From Saccharicrinis sp963675435 (GTDB lineage Bacteria > Bacteroidota > Bacteroidia > Bacteroidales > Marinilabiliaceae), in assembly GCA_963675435.1 (NCBI GenBank), contig OY776216.1, positions 1,364,001 through 1,428,000 on the forward strand: a stretch of 64,000 nucleotides of DNA. The letters run 5' to 3'. Under the pieces are notes generated by a model, which did not search any database, was not told the origin of the DNA, and saw only the letters and a program-made list of their open reading frames with translations. The position numbers were made by a program, and so were the translations under genes. Each line of letters starts with the position of its first letter. The stretch's first letter is position 1. Below are positions 18,018 through 27,160 of the stretch, piece after piece.

Positions 18018-18056
18018 AACTCACTTCAAACTCACTTCAAACTCACTTCAAACTCA
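18018..18056. repeat. 11-bp tandem repeat, about 3.5 copies
   Basis: The unit AACTCACTTCA is repeated three times without change at 18018-18050 and ends with a partial copy AACTCA. The number of copies may vary between strains. No gene overlaps it. Confidence 0.9.
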
Positions 18057-18492
18057 TAATATTTACACTTTCAAATGAATTATATGTGTATTAATTATGA
18101 TTTATATGTTAATATAGTAACAGAATTACTATACTACAAAAACAGCTTGGAATCTAAGGTATTACCATCAACTTGTACTAGAGTAGAAAACCGTTTTTGT
18201 ATTGTGGGGAATAATGCAGTATTAGGTTGTTGTGAAATTTTTCCAAAGATGCGGCAATTGCTACACTCATATGGATATCTTGTCTGCTTTGATAATCTTG
18301 TAGGATTGTTTTATAACAGGACTACAATGCGTATAAATACATTGAGACTCTTTTAAACCCAATGGTACTAAAATAGGATAGGTTGTAGTACTTCGATAGG
18401 AAAATTAGTAACATCATTTAAATATTTATATTGTATGATATAATTCTTTGAATTCTGAAATCTTATGGCTTAAAAAATATTATTTTTGTTCT

Positions 18493-19527
18493 ATGACAGA
18501 CATAAATATTCAAACGTACTATCAAAAATATGAAGCCCTTCCTATTATTGATGTCCGTTCACCTGGAGAATATACTAAAGGACATATTCCTGGGGCATAT
18601 AGTATTCCTTTATTTGACAATGATGAACGTGCCCACATTGGAACGGTATACAAACAACAAGGTAAGGAAGATGCAATTGAGTTAGGGTATAAGTATGTTA
18701 CGCCTAAACTACAATGGTATATTGAAGAGGCTTTGAAAGTGGCTCCTGATAAAAAAGTTGTGGTACATTGTTGGAGAGGGGGGATGCGAAGTCATTCATT
18801 TGCAAAGCATCTTGAAGAGAATGGATTTAATGATGTTTTGGTAATTGATAAAGGATACAAGAGTTTTAGAAACTATGTATTGAGTTCGTTTGATATACAA
18901 GCTGCACTTAAGGTTGTTGGTGGGTATACCGGAAGCGGAAAAACGTATATTCTTAAGAGTTTGGAAAAGGCTGGTTGTCAGGTAGTGGATTTAGAATGTT
19001 TGGCCAACCATAAGGGTTCTGCATTTGGTTCAATTGGAGAAAAAGAACAGCCTTCGGTTGAGCACTTTGAGAATATGTTGTTCGACAAGTGGAGGAAGCT
19101 TGATTATAATAAGCCTATTTATATTGAGGACGAAAGTCATAATATAGGTAAGGTGAAACTTCCTATGAATTTATATACTCAAATTCGCAATGCAGATTTG
19201 TTTTTTCTTGAAGTTCCTAAAGAGATAAGAGCGAAAGTTTTGGTGAAAGATTATGCCGGGTTTAATAATGAGTTGCTAAGAAATGGTATTTTAAATATCT
19301 CTAAGAGGTTGGGTGGTTATGTTACAAACTTAGCATTAGAGGCTTTGGATAAGAATGATTATTTCCAGGTGGCAATGTATACTTTAAATTATTACGATAA
19401 AAGTTATATGAGAGGCATGTTACGACGCGATAAAAATAAAGTATTTAGAATAGAATTGTCTGATGCAGACCCGGAGGTTAATGCGACTTATATTAAAAAT
19501 ATAGTAGAAGAATATTCGGAAAAATAA
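18493..19527 (+). CDS. mnmH: tRNA 2-selenouridine synthase
   Basis: From ATG 18493 (MTDINIQTYYQKY) this is a 344-residue protein with an N-terminal rhodanese domain, catalytic C93 in VVHCWRGGMRS, and a P-loop GGYTGSGKT at residues 143-151. The pair is diagnostic of MnmH (SelU, YbbB), which replaces sulfur by selenium at the wobble 2-thiouridine of tRNAs using selenophosphate. An in-frame start 15 codons upstream adds an unlikely extension. selD follows after 9 bp, so donor synthesis and use are co-encoded. Confidence 0.95.
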   Translation: MTDINIQTYYQKYEALPIIDVRSPGEYTKGHIPGAYSIPLFDNDERAHIGTVYKQQGKEDAIELGYKYVTPKLQWYIEEALKVAPDKKVVVHCWRGGMRSHSFAKHLEENGFNDVLVIDKGYKSFRNYVLSSFDIQAALKVVGGYTGSGKTYILKSLEKAGCQVVDLECLANHKGSAFGSIGEKEQPSVEHFENMLFDKWRKLDYNKPIYIEDESHNIGKVKLPMNLYTQIRNADLFFLEVPKEIRAKVLVKDYAGFNNELLRNGILNISKRLGGYVTNLALEALDKNDYFQVAMYTLNYYDKSYMRGMLRRDKNKVFRIELSDADPEVNATYIKNIVEEYSEK

Positions 19528-19536
19528 TTTATTGTG

Positions 19537-20568
19537 ATGCAAGATATTAAATTAACGCAATATAGTCATGGAGCGGGTTGTGGCTGCAAAATATCACCAA
19601 AGGTGTTAGATTCCATGTTGGTGAGCAATATCAATCCAATTCAAGATCATAATCTTATTGTAGGAAACGATAGCAGAGACGATGCTGCTGTTTATGATAT
19701 GGGCGATGGAACAGCTGTAATAAGCACTACCGATTTTTTTATGCCCATTGTTGATGATCCATTTAAGTTTGGTCGTATTGCGGCAGCCAATGCAATTAGT
19801 GATGTGTATGCAATGGGAGGAAAACCATTAATGGCTATTGCTATTTTGGGCTGGCCTATAAATAAATTAGCGCCCGAAATTGCACAACAGGTTTTAGATG
19901 GTGGTAGAGAAGCATGTAAAGATGCTGGTATCTTATTAGCCGGAGGACATAGTATTGATAGTCCGGAACCAATTTTTGGTTTAGCTGTAACCGGAAAAGT
20001 TGAACTATCTAAGTTAAAACAAAATAATACAGCAACAGAAGGTTGTAAACTTTATCTAACAAAACCATTAGGGGTTGGGGTTTTAACCACTGCTCAAAAG
20101 AAAGGATTACTTGAAGGTGCACACGAGAATATTGCACCGGATTCGATGAGTAGATTAAATAGTATCGGTGCTGATATTGCTGAAATAACAGGAGTAAAAG
20201 CGATGACGGATGTTACAGGTTTTGGTTTATTGGGGCATTTATGCGAATTATGTGAAGGTAGTAACTTAAGTGCTCAAATCAATTACCGTCAAATACCACG
20301 TTTTGAAGTTGTGGAGGAATATATTGCAAAGGATTGTATTCCGGGAGGAACTCATCGAAACTGGGATAGTTTTGGTCATAAAATAGAATTAGATGATGAA
20401 TCATTGAAGCTTCTGTTGTGCGATCCACAAACAAGTGGAGGACTTTTGATTGCTGTGGAACCAGAACATGCTCCGGCAGTTGAACTTTTATTGAATAAAA
20501 ATGATATAGAAACCTCTTGTTTTGGAGAACTTGTTTCTAAAAAAGACAAACTTGTGGTTGTTAATTAA
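19537..20568 (+). CDS. selD: Selenophosphate synthase (selenide, water dikinase)
   Basis: A 343-residue SelD from ATG 19537 (GTG at 19534 is adjacent and equivalent). The active-site segment HGAGCGCKIS places the catalytic cysteine at C15 and the lysine at K18, corresponding to C17 and K20 of the E. coli enzyme. The catalytic position is Cys, not selenocysteine. It makes selenophosphate from selenide and ATP. With mnmH directly upstream and no selA or selB in the window, the local role is tRNA 2-selenouridine formation. Confidence 0.97.
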   Translation: MQDIKLTQYSHGAGCGCKISPKVLDSMLVSNINPIQDHNLIVGNDSRDDAAVYDMGDGTAVISTTDFFMPIVDDPFKFGRIAAANAISDVYAMGGKPLMAIAILGWPINKLAPEIAQQVLDGGREACKDAGILLAGGHSIDSPEPIFGLAVTGKVELSKLKQNNTATEGCKLYLTKPLGVGVLTTAQKKGLLEGAHENIAPDSMSRLNSIGADIAEITGVKAMTDVTGFGLLGHLCELCEGSNLSAQINYRQIPRFEVVEEYIAKDCIPGGTHRNWDSFGHKIELDDESLKLLLCDPQTSGGLLIAVEPEHAPAVELLLNKNDIETSCFGELVSKKDKLVVVN

Positions 20569-20577
20569 TAACCCTGG

Positions 20578-21189
20578 TTAAATATAAAAGCGTTTTACGT
20601 TAACCTGTTTCGGATGGTCTGAATTGATTAAATTCTCTTGTAGATTTAACTCATCAATCTGGCCGTCCCTAATCTGGTTAAAAGGGAAACTTTTTAATTG
20701 ATTACTCTTTAGGTAGATGTTTTTAATTGAATTTGATCTTAAAATATGTTCACAACCGTCAGTAATTTGATTTTCGGTAAAGTCTATAAGTTTTAATGAT
20801 GGACAATACTGAATGGACTCAGGAATATATTTGAACTCATTATTTCCTAAATAAAACTTTTCTAAAAGTTTCAGTTCTTTAATTGAGTTTGGCAATGTAT
20901 CAAGTTGATTAAGTCTGATATCTAAACATTTTAAGTTTTGTAACTCAGCTATCTTATCCGGAATATGTTTTAATTCATTGTCCTGAATATTTAAATACTC
21001 AAGATGCTTTAATTTAAAAATAGCATCAGGCCATAGTCCTCTTAGTCTGGTTTTTTGAATGCTGAGATGCGTAATTTTTCCAGCAGAATTACACTGAAAT
21101 CCTTTTAAAAACCAAACCGTTTTGTCTAGCTGTTTTAATTTTTTAGATATTTGATTTTGTAGTTCTTCAATAATTAAAATATCGTTCAT
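20578..21189 (-). CDS. Leucine-rich-repeat protein
   Basis: A 203-residue protein without signal peptide has about six consecutive repeats of the LxxLxxLxLxxNxLxxLP type, for example LEYLNIQDNELKHIP and LKCLDIRLNQLDTLP. Such repeats form a curved binding surface for other proteins. There is no extra enzymatic domain. It is convergent to selD with a 9-bp gap. Partner unknown. Confidence 0.85.
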   Translation of the reverse strand: MNDILIIEELQNQISKKLKQLDKTVWFLKGFQCNSAGKITHLSIQKTRLRGLWPDAIFKLKHLEYLNIQDNELKHIPDKIAELQNLKCLDIRLNQLDTLPNSIKELKLLEKFYLGNNEFKYIPESIQYCPSLKLIDFTENQITDGCEHILRSNSIKNIYLKSNQLKSFPFNQIRDGQIDELNLQENLINSDHPKQVNVKRFYI

Positions 21190-21470
21190 ATTTTGGATTT
21201 TCAGAGTTATTCAAATATATAAATCTTTAATTATTAGATGTAATTCTTGATTGTTTTTTTATATCATAAGGATATGAAATTTAATACCTATTGTTATTAA
21301 AAGTACATTAATGTATTATTGTTTCAGGGGAATTAATATTTCTTAATATCAACAAAGGTTTATATATCATTATTCAATCCAGTATGCTTGTCAAAATAGT
21401 TGACTTAATAATTTTAAAGTTTGTATTTTGGGACTCCCCCGTAATTAAAGAGGAAAATTATATTTTACTT

Positions 21471-21704
21471 ATGGAAATGAAGTGTGAAAAATAGGAGGGA
21501 TGTCCATTTTCTAATGAAAATATGAAAAATATGCCAGCAACAGCTGGTGGTTATAAAAGAAAATTTTGTTTGGGCGATAATTCAAGTTGTACAAGATTTA
21601 TTGTTTCTGAAAAATTAGGTGCAATCGAAGAAATAAAAGGTTTATTTCCTAACCAACACGATAGAGTAAAGCAAATATTAGATAAATACATGTTTGTTAA
21701 ATAG
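21471..21704 (+). pseudogene. Four-cysteine small protein gene interrupted by an amber codon
   Basis: A 77-codon frame from ATG 21471 reads MEMKCEK, then TAG (21492-21494), then EGCPFSNENM and on to ...KYMFVK. Cysteines fall at codons 5, 11, 32 and 39, a C-x5-C ... C-x6-C pattern. The stretch CPFSNENMKNMPATA with FCLGDNSSCTRF resembles small four-Cys proteins I recall from anaerobes, possibly metal- or Fe-S-binding. A protein starting at ATG 21522 (60 residues) is open but lacks the first two cysteines. Either a single nonsense mutation inactivated the gene or the short form is used. Confidence 0.6.
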
Positions 21705-21924
21705 GTTCTGATTTTGCTTGAGGAATATAAGTGCCAAAATCTTGAATCAGGTTTTGGCATTTTAATTTTTCGTTATGTTATCTGTTAAATTATTTAAGAA
21801 AAAGAGCCTCTTAATTTTATTAAAAAGTATTGTGTTTAAATGAAAATTGTTTTTAATACCATTAATAATTTTTTAAGTTTGATCTTTACTTATAATTATA
21901 AATAACCAATAAAAATATTGATTA

Positions 21925-22533
21925 ATGCTTGCATCACTAATAGAATTATTGATAATGTTAAATCCATTTGCATTGTTTTTGTATTTAGAACCAATAAGAA
22001 AAGATCTGAATCATAAACAATTTATTTCAGTAATTTTCAAAGCAAGTATAATTTCTCTAACCATATGTTATGTGTTCTTTTTATCAGGGGAGTTTTTATT
22101 TGTTAAGGTGTTTTTAATCGATTTTGAATCCTTTAGGATTTTTGGTGGTATAATCATTTTTTCATTTGCCTACTTTTTTATTGTAAAAGGACAGCGGGCA
22201 TTAATCATGATTAAAGAAAATCTGGATGATCTGGCTTCAGAGATTGCACTTCCTTTTATGGTTGGAGCCGGAACGATATCATTAAGTATTATAACTTCAT
22301 ATAGACACTCAGTTTTAGTAGGTAGCTTTGTTTTGGTTGCTTCATTTTCAATAAATTTCATTTCTATTTATCTGTTAAAAAAAATACGCGATTGTCTTGA
22401 AGGGAAGAGAATAAAAACTGCATATGATAAAAATATGGAAGTGTTGTTACGCTTAAATGGTTTTTTTATTGGGGCAATTGGTATTAATATGATATTGTCA
22501 GGGATTAAGAATATGTTTGGATTAGGAGTGTGA
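21925..22533 (+). CDS. MarC-family integral membrane protein
   Basis: A 202-residue protein has six predicted membrane helices and the MarC/YhgN hallmark segments: an N-terminal NPFALFLYLEP and ALPFMVGAGTISLSII in the middle, resembling the family's P-x-GPG-type loop. MarC proteins are membrane proteins of unsettled function; a direct role in antibiotic resistance is no longer favoured. It stands alone between A/T-rich gaps. Confidence 0.85.
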   Translation: MLASLIELLIMLNPFALFLYLEPIRKDLNHKQFISVIFKASIISLTICYVFFLSGEFLFVKVFLIDFESFRIFGGIIIFSFAYFFIVKGQRALIMIKENLDDLASEIALPFMVGAGTISLSIITSYRHSVLVGSFVLVASFSINFISIYLLKKIRDCLEGKRIKTAYDKNMEVLLRLNGFFIGAIGINMILSGIKNMFGLGV

Positions 22534-22601
22534 AAATAATCTTATTTTAATCCAATTGAGATATTCTGTGTTAGATAAATGTGCTGTTGATTCTATTGAC
22601 T

Positions 22602-22609
22602 TATTTTTG
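22602..22609 (+). promoter_or_regulatory. Candidate -7 box for the MFS gene
   Basis: TATTTTTG fits the Bacteroidota -7 consensus TAnnTTTG, 63 bp before the start codon, within ACTTATTTTTGTAG. The same 14-mer core occurs upstream of glnS. A clear -33 box was not identified. Confidence 0.45.
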
Positions 22610-22672
22610 TAGCTCAATTGCAGTTCTTATAGTAATTAAGATTCCAATTAATTATCTTTTAAATAATGTTTC

Positions 22673-23845
22673 ATGAATAAGGAAGTAGTAAGCAAAAGAT
22701 TTCAAACAGGTAATGTTATTATTGTTGCAGCAACACATATGTTGCACGATATTTATTCTTCTTTCTTAGCCCCTTTACGACCGCTACTGATAGAAAAGTT
22801 AGGAATCTCGCTAACCTTAGCTTCCTTGTGGGATTTAATCATGCGAATTCCCTGGTTTTTAAATCCCTTTATTGGAATAATTGCAGAAAAAACAGCTGCT
22901 CGTTATTTTATCATTATTACACCAGCAATTACAGCAACAGTAATGAGTTTGTTGGGTTTGGCACCATCTTTTACGATCATTTCTATTCTGTTATTCACTA
23001 TGGGAATAAGTAGTGGGATATTTCATGTTCCTGCACCTACTATGGTGAGGCGTTTATCTGGAGATAAGGTGGGGAGAGGCATGAGTTTTTTTATGTTTGG
23101 AGGTGAATTAGCCCGAACGGCAGGTCCATTAATTATTACAGCTTCTGTTTCTTATTGGGGACTTGAAGGTACATGGAGGTTGATTCCCTTAGGATTAATT
23201 GCCTCCTTTATCTTGTATTTAAAATTAAAGGATATAAAAATATCCGATGATATAAAGAAGAAAGCTACCGAGAATAAAAGTGTGCTTCTGTCAACTAAAA
23301 AGTATATTCCATTCTTTTTGTTGGTAATAGGAATAACATTATTTCGAGCGATTATGAAATCCGGATTAACAGCGTTTTTGCCAACTTATTACTATTCTGA
23401 TAAGGGAGAAAGTTTGTGGTTTGCCAATTCGGCATTAGCTGTTTTTCAGTTGGCAGGAGCATTAGGAACCATATTTTCAGGAAGTATCTCAGATAAAATT
23501 GGTCGTAAAGCAACGCTTTTAATCATAAGTATTGTATCTCCGGTAATGATGTTTATGTTTATTTATTCAACAGGTTATCTTTCTTTCGTATTTCTGGTGC
23601 TATTGGGATTCTTTGTTTTTGCTCCGGGGCCTGTTTTAATTGCTTTGGTTCAGGATAGATCCAATGATTTTCCTGTGTTTATGAATAGTATTTATATGAC
23701 CGTTAGTTTCGTTTCGTCAGCATTAGCTGTATTTTTTGCAGGAGCCCTGGGTGATTGGTTAGGATTGGAAACTACATACTTGATTTCATCGGTATTGGCA
23801 TTATGTGCAATTCCTTTTGTGTTAGGATTAAAAACCAAGAAATAA
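22673..23845 (+). CDS. MFS transporter, fosmidomycin-resistance (Fsr)-like
   Basis: A 390-residue protein with about twelve membrane helices. The N-terminal half has ATHMLHDIYSSFLAPLRPLL and IFHVPAPTMV, and the second half opens with a cytoplasmic loop and contains GSISDKIGRKATL, the MFS signature. These match Fsr-type drug:proton antiporters. It is a single-gene unit followed by a strong hairpin. Substrate is not predictable. Confidence 0.87.
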   Translation: MNKEVVSKRFQTGNVIIVAATHMLHDIYSSFLAPLRPLLIEKLGISLTLASLWDLIMRIPWFLNPFIGIIAEKTAARYFIIITPAITATVMSLLGLAPSFTIISILLFTMGISSGIFHVPAPTMVRRLSGDKVGRGMSFFMFGGELARTAGPLIITASVSYWGLEGTWRLIPLGLIASFILYLKLKDIKISDDIKKKATENKSVLLSTKKYIPFFLLVIGITLFRAIMKSGLTAFLPTYYYSDKGESLWFANSALAVFQLAGALGTIFSGSISDKIGRKATLLIISIVSPVMMFMFIYSTGYLSFVFLVLLGFFVFAPGPVLIALVQDRSNDFPVFMNSIYMTVSFVSSALAVFFAGALGDWLGLETTYLISSVLALCAIPFVLGLKTKK

Positions 23846-23860
23846 TGTTTTATATAAAAA

Positions 23861-23894
23861 AAAGCTCTCCCCTAAAATTTAGAGGAGAGCTTTG
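23861..23894. terminator. Bidirectional terminator between MFS gene and ywbE
   Basis: A 10-bp perfect outer stem AAAGCTCTCC/GGAGAGCTTT with a further inner CTAAA/TTTAG pairing, flanked by A-rich sequence on one side. It serves the convergent genes on both sides. Confidence 0.85.
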
Positions 23895-23914
23895 AAATAT
23901 ATGATTGTAATAAA

Positions 23915-24109
23915 TTACAGTTTAATCAGTTTTACACGACCTACTTGACCAGTTTTTAGTTTACACTCAATTCCTTTTAAGTGAAATGATTGTTCTGTGA
24001 TAATGTCTTGTACAACTCCATGTGTTAAATTACCTGAGCGCTCATCTTGTTTCATAAGAATTGCCACCTTTGTCCCTTTCTTAATGTTCTTTCTTTCTCT
24101 TCCGTCCAT
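23915..24109 (-). CDS. ywbE: YwbE-family small protein
   Basis: A 64-residue protein matches the YwbE family (DUF2196): MDGRERKNIKKGTKVAILMK, then GVVQDIITEQSFHLKGI and LKTGQVGRVKLI. It is a small beta-rich KOW/SH3-like fold of unknown role that is widespread as a single-domain protein. It is complete. Confidence 0.9.
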   Translation of the reverse strand: MDGRERKNIKKGTKVAILMKQDERSGNLTHGVVQDIITEQSFHLKGIECKLKTGQVGRVKLIKL

Positions 24110-24243
24110 TTTTATTAGCTCTAAATATTTGATTCAAATGTTGTTCGAATTATACAAACTCCTAATGCTCACTATATAATATAATGAAAAAAATCGGGCT
24201 GTACCCTAAAAATCGGGCTAAAACTAACTTTTCAGTGTAAAGC

Positions 24244-24283
24244 AAAAAAAGCTCCCGATTCTCTAATGAAAATCGGGAGCTTT
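24244..24283 (-). terminator. Intrinsic terminator downstream of tRNA-Cys
   Basis: A 13-bp stem, AAAGCTCCCGATT at 24248-24260 with AATCGGGAGCTTT at 24271-24283, is followed on the minus strand by a T-run (24244-24250 as A on the plus strand). It begins 4 bp after the tRNA. Confidence 0.85.
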
Positions 24284-24287
24284 GGTG

Positions 24288-24359
24288 AGGTTCCTGGCGG
24301 ATTCGAACCGCCGTACCTGGTTTTGCAGACCAGTGCCTAAGCCACTCGGCCAAGGAACC
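24288..24359 (-). tRNA. tRNA-Cys (GCA)
   Basis: The minus strand folds into a cloverleaf: acceptor stem GGTTCCT with AGGAACC, anticodon stem CTGGT/ACCAG enclosing loop CTGCAAA with anticodon GCA, and a T-loop GGTTCGAATCC. The discriminator base is U, as expected for tRNA-Cys, and CCA is not encoded. The length is 72 nt. Confidence 0.96.
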
Positions 24360-24615
24360 ATTTGTGATTCGGGTTGCAAATTAAGTAATTTTATCCCTTA
24401 TACGCAAAATAAAAATGTAAATAATTTAAAGTTTATTTAGTAATAAAATGATATCGTTTGAAAAATCAATCAATTAGCATGAAATATTAAATGTTATTTT
24501 TATATTTCCCTAATTCGATTAACATTTTTGTTTGTATTTAAACTAAAGGGGCCAAGTCTCTTGATGTTTTCCCAAAAGGCATTTTAATTTTTTGACTTGT
24601 AATAATTTAACCCTA

Positions 24616-24972
24616 TTAACGTTCCATTGTAATACTTACGGCTTTCATTTGTCCTCCCATAGGGGGATTCATTTTTGAAACCTTAACTCTAACCCAATCT
24701 ACATCATCAAATTTATCATGTATTGCACTTAAAATTCGTTCCGTAAGATGTTCTACCAAATGTGAATTGATTTGGATTTCTTTTTTGGTAAGCTCATAAA
24801 CCGTTACGTAGTTCAGAGCATCCTGAATGTTATCTGTTTTACTTGGTTTTTCAACATCAACTTTAATGGCAATATTTACAATAAAACGATTCCCTACCAC
24901 TTGTTCTTCTTTAAAACAACCATGATAGGCATAAAATTCCATATCTTCCAGTTCTATAATTCCTTTTTGCAT
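24616..24972 (-). CDS. folB: Dihydroneopterin aldolase
   Basis: From ATG 24972 (MQKGIIELEDMEFYAYHGC) this is a 118-residue FolB. Conserved features are the AYHGCFKEEQVVGNRF segment, YVTVYEL, HLVEHLTERI and KMNPPMGGQM. It converts dihydroneopterin to hydroxymethyl-dihydropterin plus glycolaldehyde in folate synthesis. A frame reaching 25035 adds 21 residues not expected in the family. It is monocistronic. Confidence 0.93.
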   Translation of the reverse strand: MQKGIIELEDMEFYAYHGCFKEEQVVGNRFIVNIAIKVDVEKPSKTDNIQDALNYVTVYELTKKEIQINSHLVEHLTERILSAIHDKFDDVDWVRVKVSKMNPPMGGQMKAVSITMER

Positions 24973-25109
24973 GCTTAAATAAATTGAAGGTGCTAAGTTA
25001 TGAATATCACCAATGATTAAAGACAAAAGATTCAATAAAATGTTTCAATTTAGTATTAAAATTTTAACATATTAACATATAAAATGTAGTTCTGTATATT
25101 CAAAACACT

Positions 25110-25117
25110 TATTTTTG
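25110..25117 (+). promoter_or_regulatory. Candidate -7 box for glnS
   Basis: TATTTTTG matches TAnnTTTG within ACTTATTTTTGTAG, 166 bp before the glnS start, so the leader would be about 160 nt. That leader is A/T-rich and shows no obvious riboswitch or T-box. Confidence 0.45.
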
Positions 25118-25283
25118 TAGGTTTCAAGTTGAAATTGAAAATAAAGTAATTTTAATAATACTCATTTGAGTTATTATAAGGTTACATCAGTGAATTAGGG
25201 TAGATATTTAGAGGAAGATAACAGGAATACTTGTTGTCTTTTGTCTTTTATCTTATTATCTAATAATCTAATAAAATGTACCT

Positions 25284-26990
25284 ATGAGCAAAGACAATCA
25301 TGAAAATGCGCCTGAAACGGTAAAAACAAACTTTATTCATCAAGAGATTGATAAAGATTTAGCTGAAAATAAAAATGGAGGAGCTGTATTAACACGATTT
25401 CCTCCAGAACCCAATGGATACTTACACATAGGACATGCCAAGTCTATATGTTTAAATTTTAGTTTGGCGCAGAAATACGGTGGGGGATGTAACCTTAGAT
25501 TTGATGACACAAATCCGGTAAAGGAAGATGTTGAATATGTTGATAGTATACAGGAAGATGTTAAATGGTTAGGTTTTAACTGGGAAGGTGAAGTAAAGTT
25601 TGCCTCTGATTATTTTGATCAACTTTATGAGTGGGCTGTCAAGTTAATTAAAAACGGAAAAGCTTATGTGGATGATCAAAGTGCAGAACAGATTGCAGCT
25701 CAAAAAGGGACCCCTACAGAACCTGGCGTTGAAAGTCCATTCAGAAATAGAAGTGTAGAAGAAAACCTTGATTTATTTGAGAGAATGAAGAATGGTGAAT
25801 TTGCTGCTGGCGAAAAGGTATTACGTGCAAAAATTGATATGGCATCTTCAAATATGCATATGCGCGATCCTTTGATGTATCGAATCATTCATCAGTCACA
25901 TCATCGTACTGGGGATAAATGGTGTATTTATCCTATGTATGATTTTGCACATGGACAGGAAGATTTTATTGAAGGTATAACACACTCTATTTGTACTTTG
26001 GAGTTTGAAGTGCATAGACCTTTATATAACTGGTTTTTAGATCAGATTTTAGAAGGAGAGCCTGTGCCGGAGAGAAGAACACGTCAGATTGAATTTGCTC
26101 GTTTAAACCTGAACTATACTGTAATGAGTAAACGAAAATTACTTGAGTTGGTTCAAAAAGGAATTGTTTCAGGTTGGGATGATCCACGTATGCCAACTGT
26201 TTCTGGTTTACGTCGTAGGGGATATACTCCTGAGTCCATTCGTAATTTTGCTGATAAGGTTGGTGTTGCTCGTAGAGATGGTGTAATTGATGTGGCATTA
26301 TTAGAAAGCTGTATTCGAGAGGATTTAAATAAAAAAGCTTCTCGTGTTAATGCTGTTGTTGATCCAATTAAATTGATTGTCACCAATTATCCTGAAGGTC
26401 AAGTTGAGATGGTAGAGGTTGTTAATAATCCTGAGGATGAGTCAAAAGGTAGCAGACAACTGCCATTTTCGAGAGAAGTATATATTGAAAGAGATGATTT
26501 CATGGAGGAACCTCCAAAGAAATTTTTCCGCTTGGGACCTGGTCGTGAAGTTCGTTTAAAGGGAGCTTATGCAGTAACTTGTACTGACTTCAAGAAAAAT
26601 GAAGAAACCGGTGAAATAGAAGAAATCTATTGTACCTATGATCCTGAAACAAAATCAGGAGCAACAACGGTAACCCGTAAAATAAAAGGTATCTTGCATT
26701 GGGTATCGGTTGAACATGCGGTTGATGCTGAGGTAAGAATGTATGATAGATTATATAATCATGAGGCTCCGTCGTCACAAAAAGATATGGATCACCTAGA
26801 TTTTATTAATCCAGATTCATTAAAAGTCATAAAAGCAAAAGTTGAACCTTCTTTAAAAGATGTAAAGTCATTGGATAAGTTTCAATTTCAAAGAGTTGGA
26901 TACTTTTGTGTAGATAAAGATTCATCTTCAGATAAACTTATTTTCAACAGAACTGTTGCTCTTAAAGATAGTTGGTCAAAGAAAAAGTAA
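25284..26990 (+). CDS. glnS: Glutaminyl-tRNA synthetase
   Basis: A 568-residue class I synthetase has the HIGH motif at residues 48-51 (GYLHIGH), the KMSKS-like VMSKRKL at 280-286, and the GlnRS-specific PPEPNGYLHIGHAKS and FDDTNP segments. The C-terminal anticodon-binding beta-barrel domains are present, ending NRTVALKDSWSKKK. It charges tRNA-Gln directly, so Gln-tRNA need not come only from transamidation. Confidence 0.97.
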   Translation: MSKDNHENAPETVKTNFIHQEIDKDLAENKNGGAVLTRFPPEPNGYLHIGHAKSICLNFSLAQKYGGGCNLRFDDTNPVKEDVEYVDSIQEDVKWLGFNWEGEVKFASDYFDQLYEWAVKLIKNGKAYVDDQSAEQIAAQKGTPTEPGVESPFRNRSVEENLDLFERMKNGEFAAGEKVLRAKIDMASSNMHMRDPLMYRIIHQSHHRTGDKWCIYPMYDFAHGQEDFIEGITHSICTLEFEVHRPLYNWFLDQILEGEPVPERRTRQIEFARLNLNYTVMSKRKLLELVQKGIVSGWDDPRMPTVSGLRRRGYTPESIRNFADKVGVARRDGVIDVALLESCIREDLNKKASRVNAVVDPIKLIVTNYPEGQVEMVEVVNNPEDESKGSRQLPFSREVYIERDDFMEEPPKKFFRLGPGREVRLKGAYAVTCTDFKKNEETGEIEEIYCTYDPETKSGATTVTRKIKGILHWVSVEHAVDAEVRMYDRLYNHEAPSSQKDMDHLDFINPDSLKVIKAKVEPSLKDVKSLDKFQFQRVGYFCVDKDSSSDKLIFNRTVALKDSWSKKK

Positions 26991-27013
26991 GTATCTTTAA
27001 ATAAATTGTACAG

Positions 27014-27041
27014 AAAGGGTGCTTAAATGGCGCCCTTTTTT
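27014..27041 (+). terminator. Intrinsic terminator after glnS
   Basis: The stem AAAGGGTGC at 27014-27022 pairs with GCGCCCTTT at 27030-27038, with one G-T pair, followed by a T-run. Confidence 0.8.
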
Positions 27042-27160
27042 GTGATATATAGTGAATATTAATAATTTGTAAGTTATTTACAATTGAAGGACAGGCTTGG
27101 TAATTGAGTGATATAGTTTTAGTCCGGGAAAAGAAATAAATCTACATTTATACATAAAAT

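Larger units (their letters stand above)
17395..18492. other. Long non-coding gap with mobile and repeat elements
   Basis: About 1.1 kb lacks a convincing gene. It contains a hairpin-rich miniature element (17534-17790) and an 11-bp tandem repeat (18018-18056). A cysteine-containing 93-codon frame at 18075-18356 has no recognisable family and atypical composition; I do not call it a gene. The last 100 bp are A/T-rich leader sequence for the downstream mnmH gene. Confidence 0.6.

Noticed and set aside
18018..18056. CRISPR-like array
   Set aside because: The repeat is 11 bp with no spacers and no cas genes nearby.
18075..18356. 93-residue frame near the tandem repeat
   Set aside because: No recognisable family, odd composition and no clear start context; it lies in repeat-rich DNA.
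21492..21494. Selenocysteine or other recoding in the four-Cys gene
   Set aside because: The codon is TAG, whereas selenocysteine uses TGA; nothing in the window suggests pyrrolysine.
24162..24353. 63-codon frame across the tRNA-Cys
   Set aside because: It is a shadow of the tRNA and its terminator.
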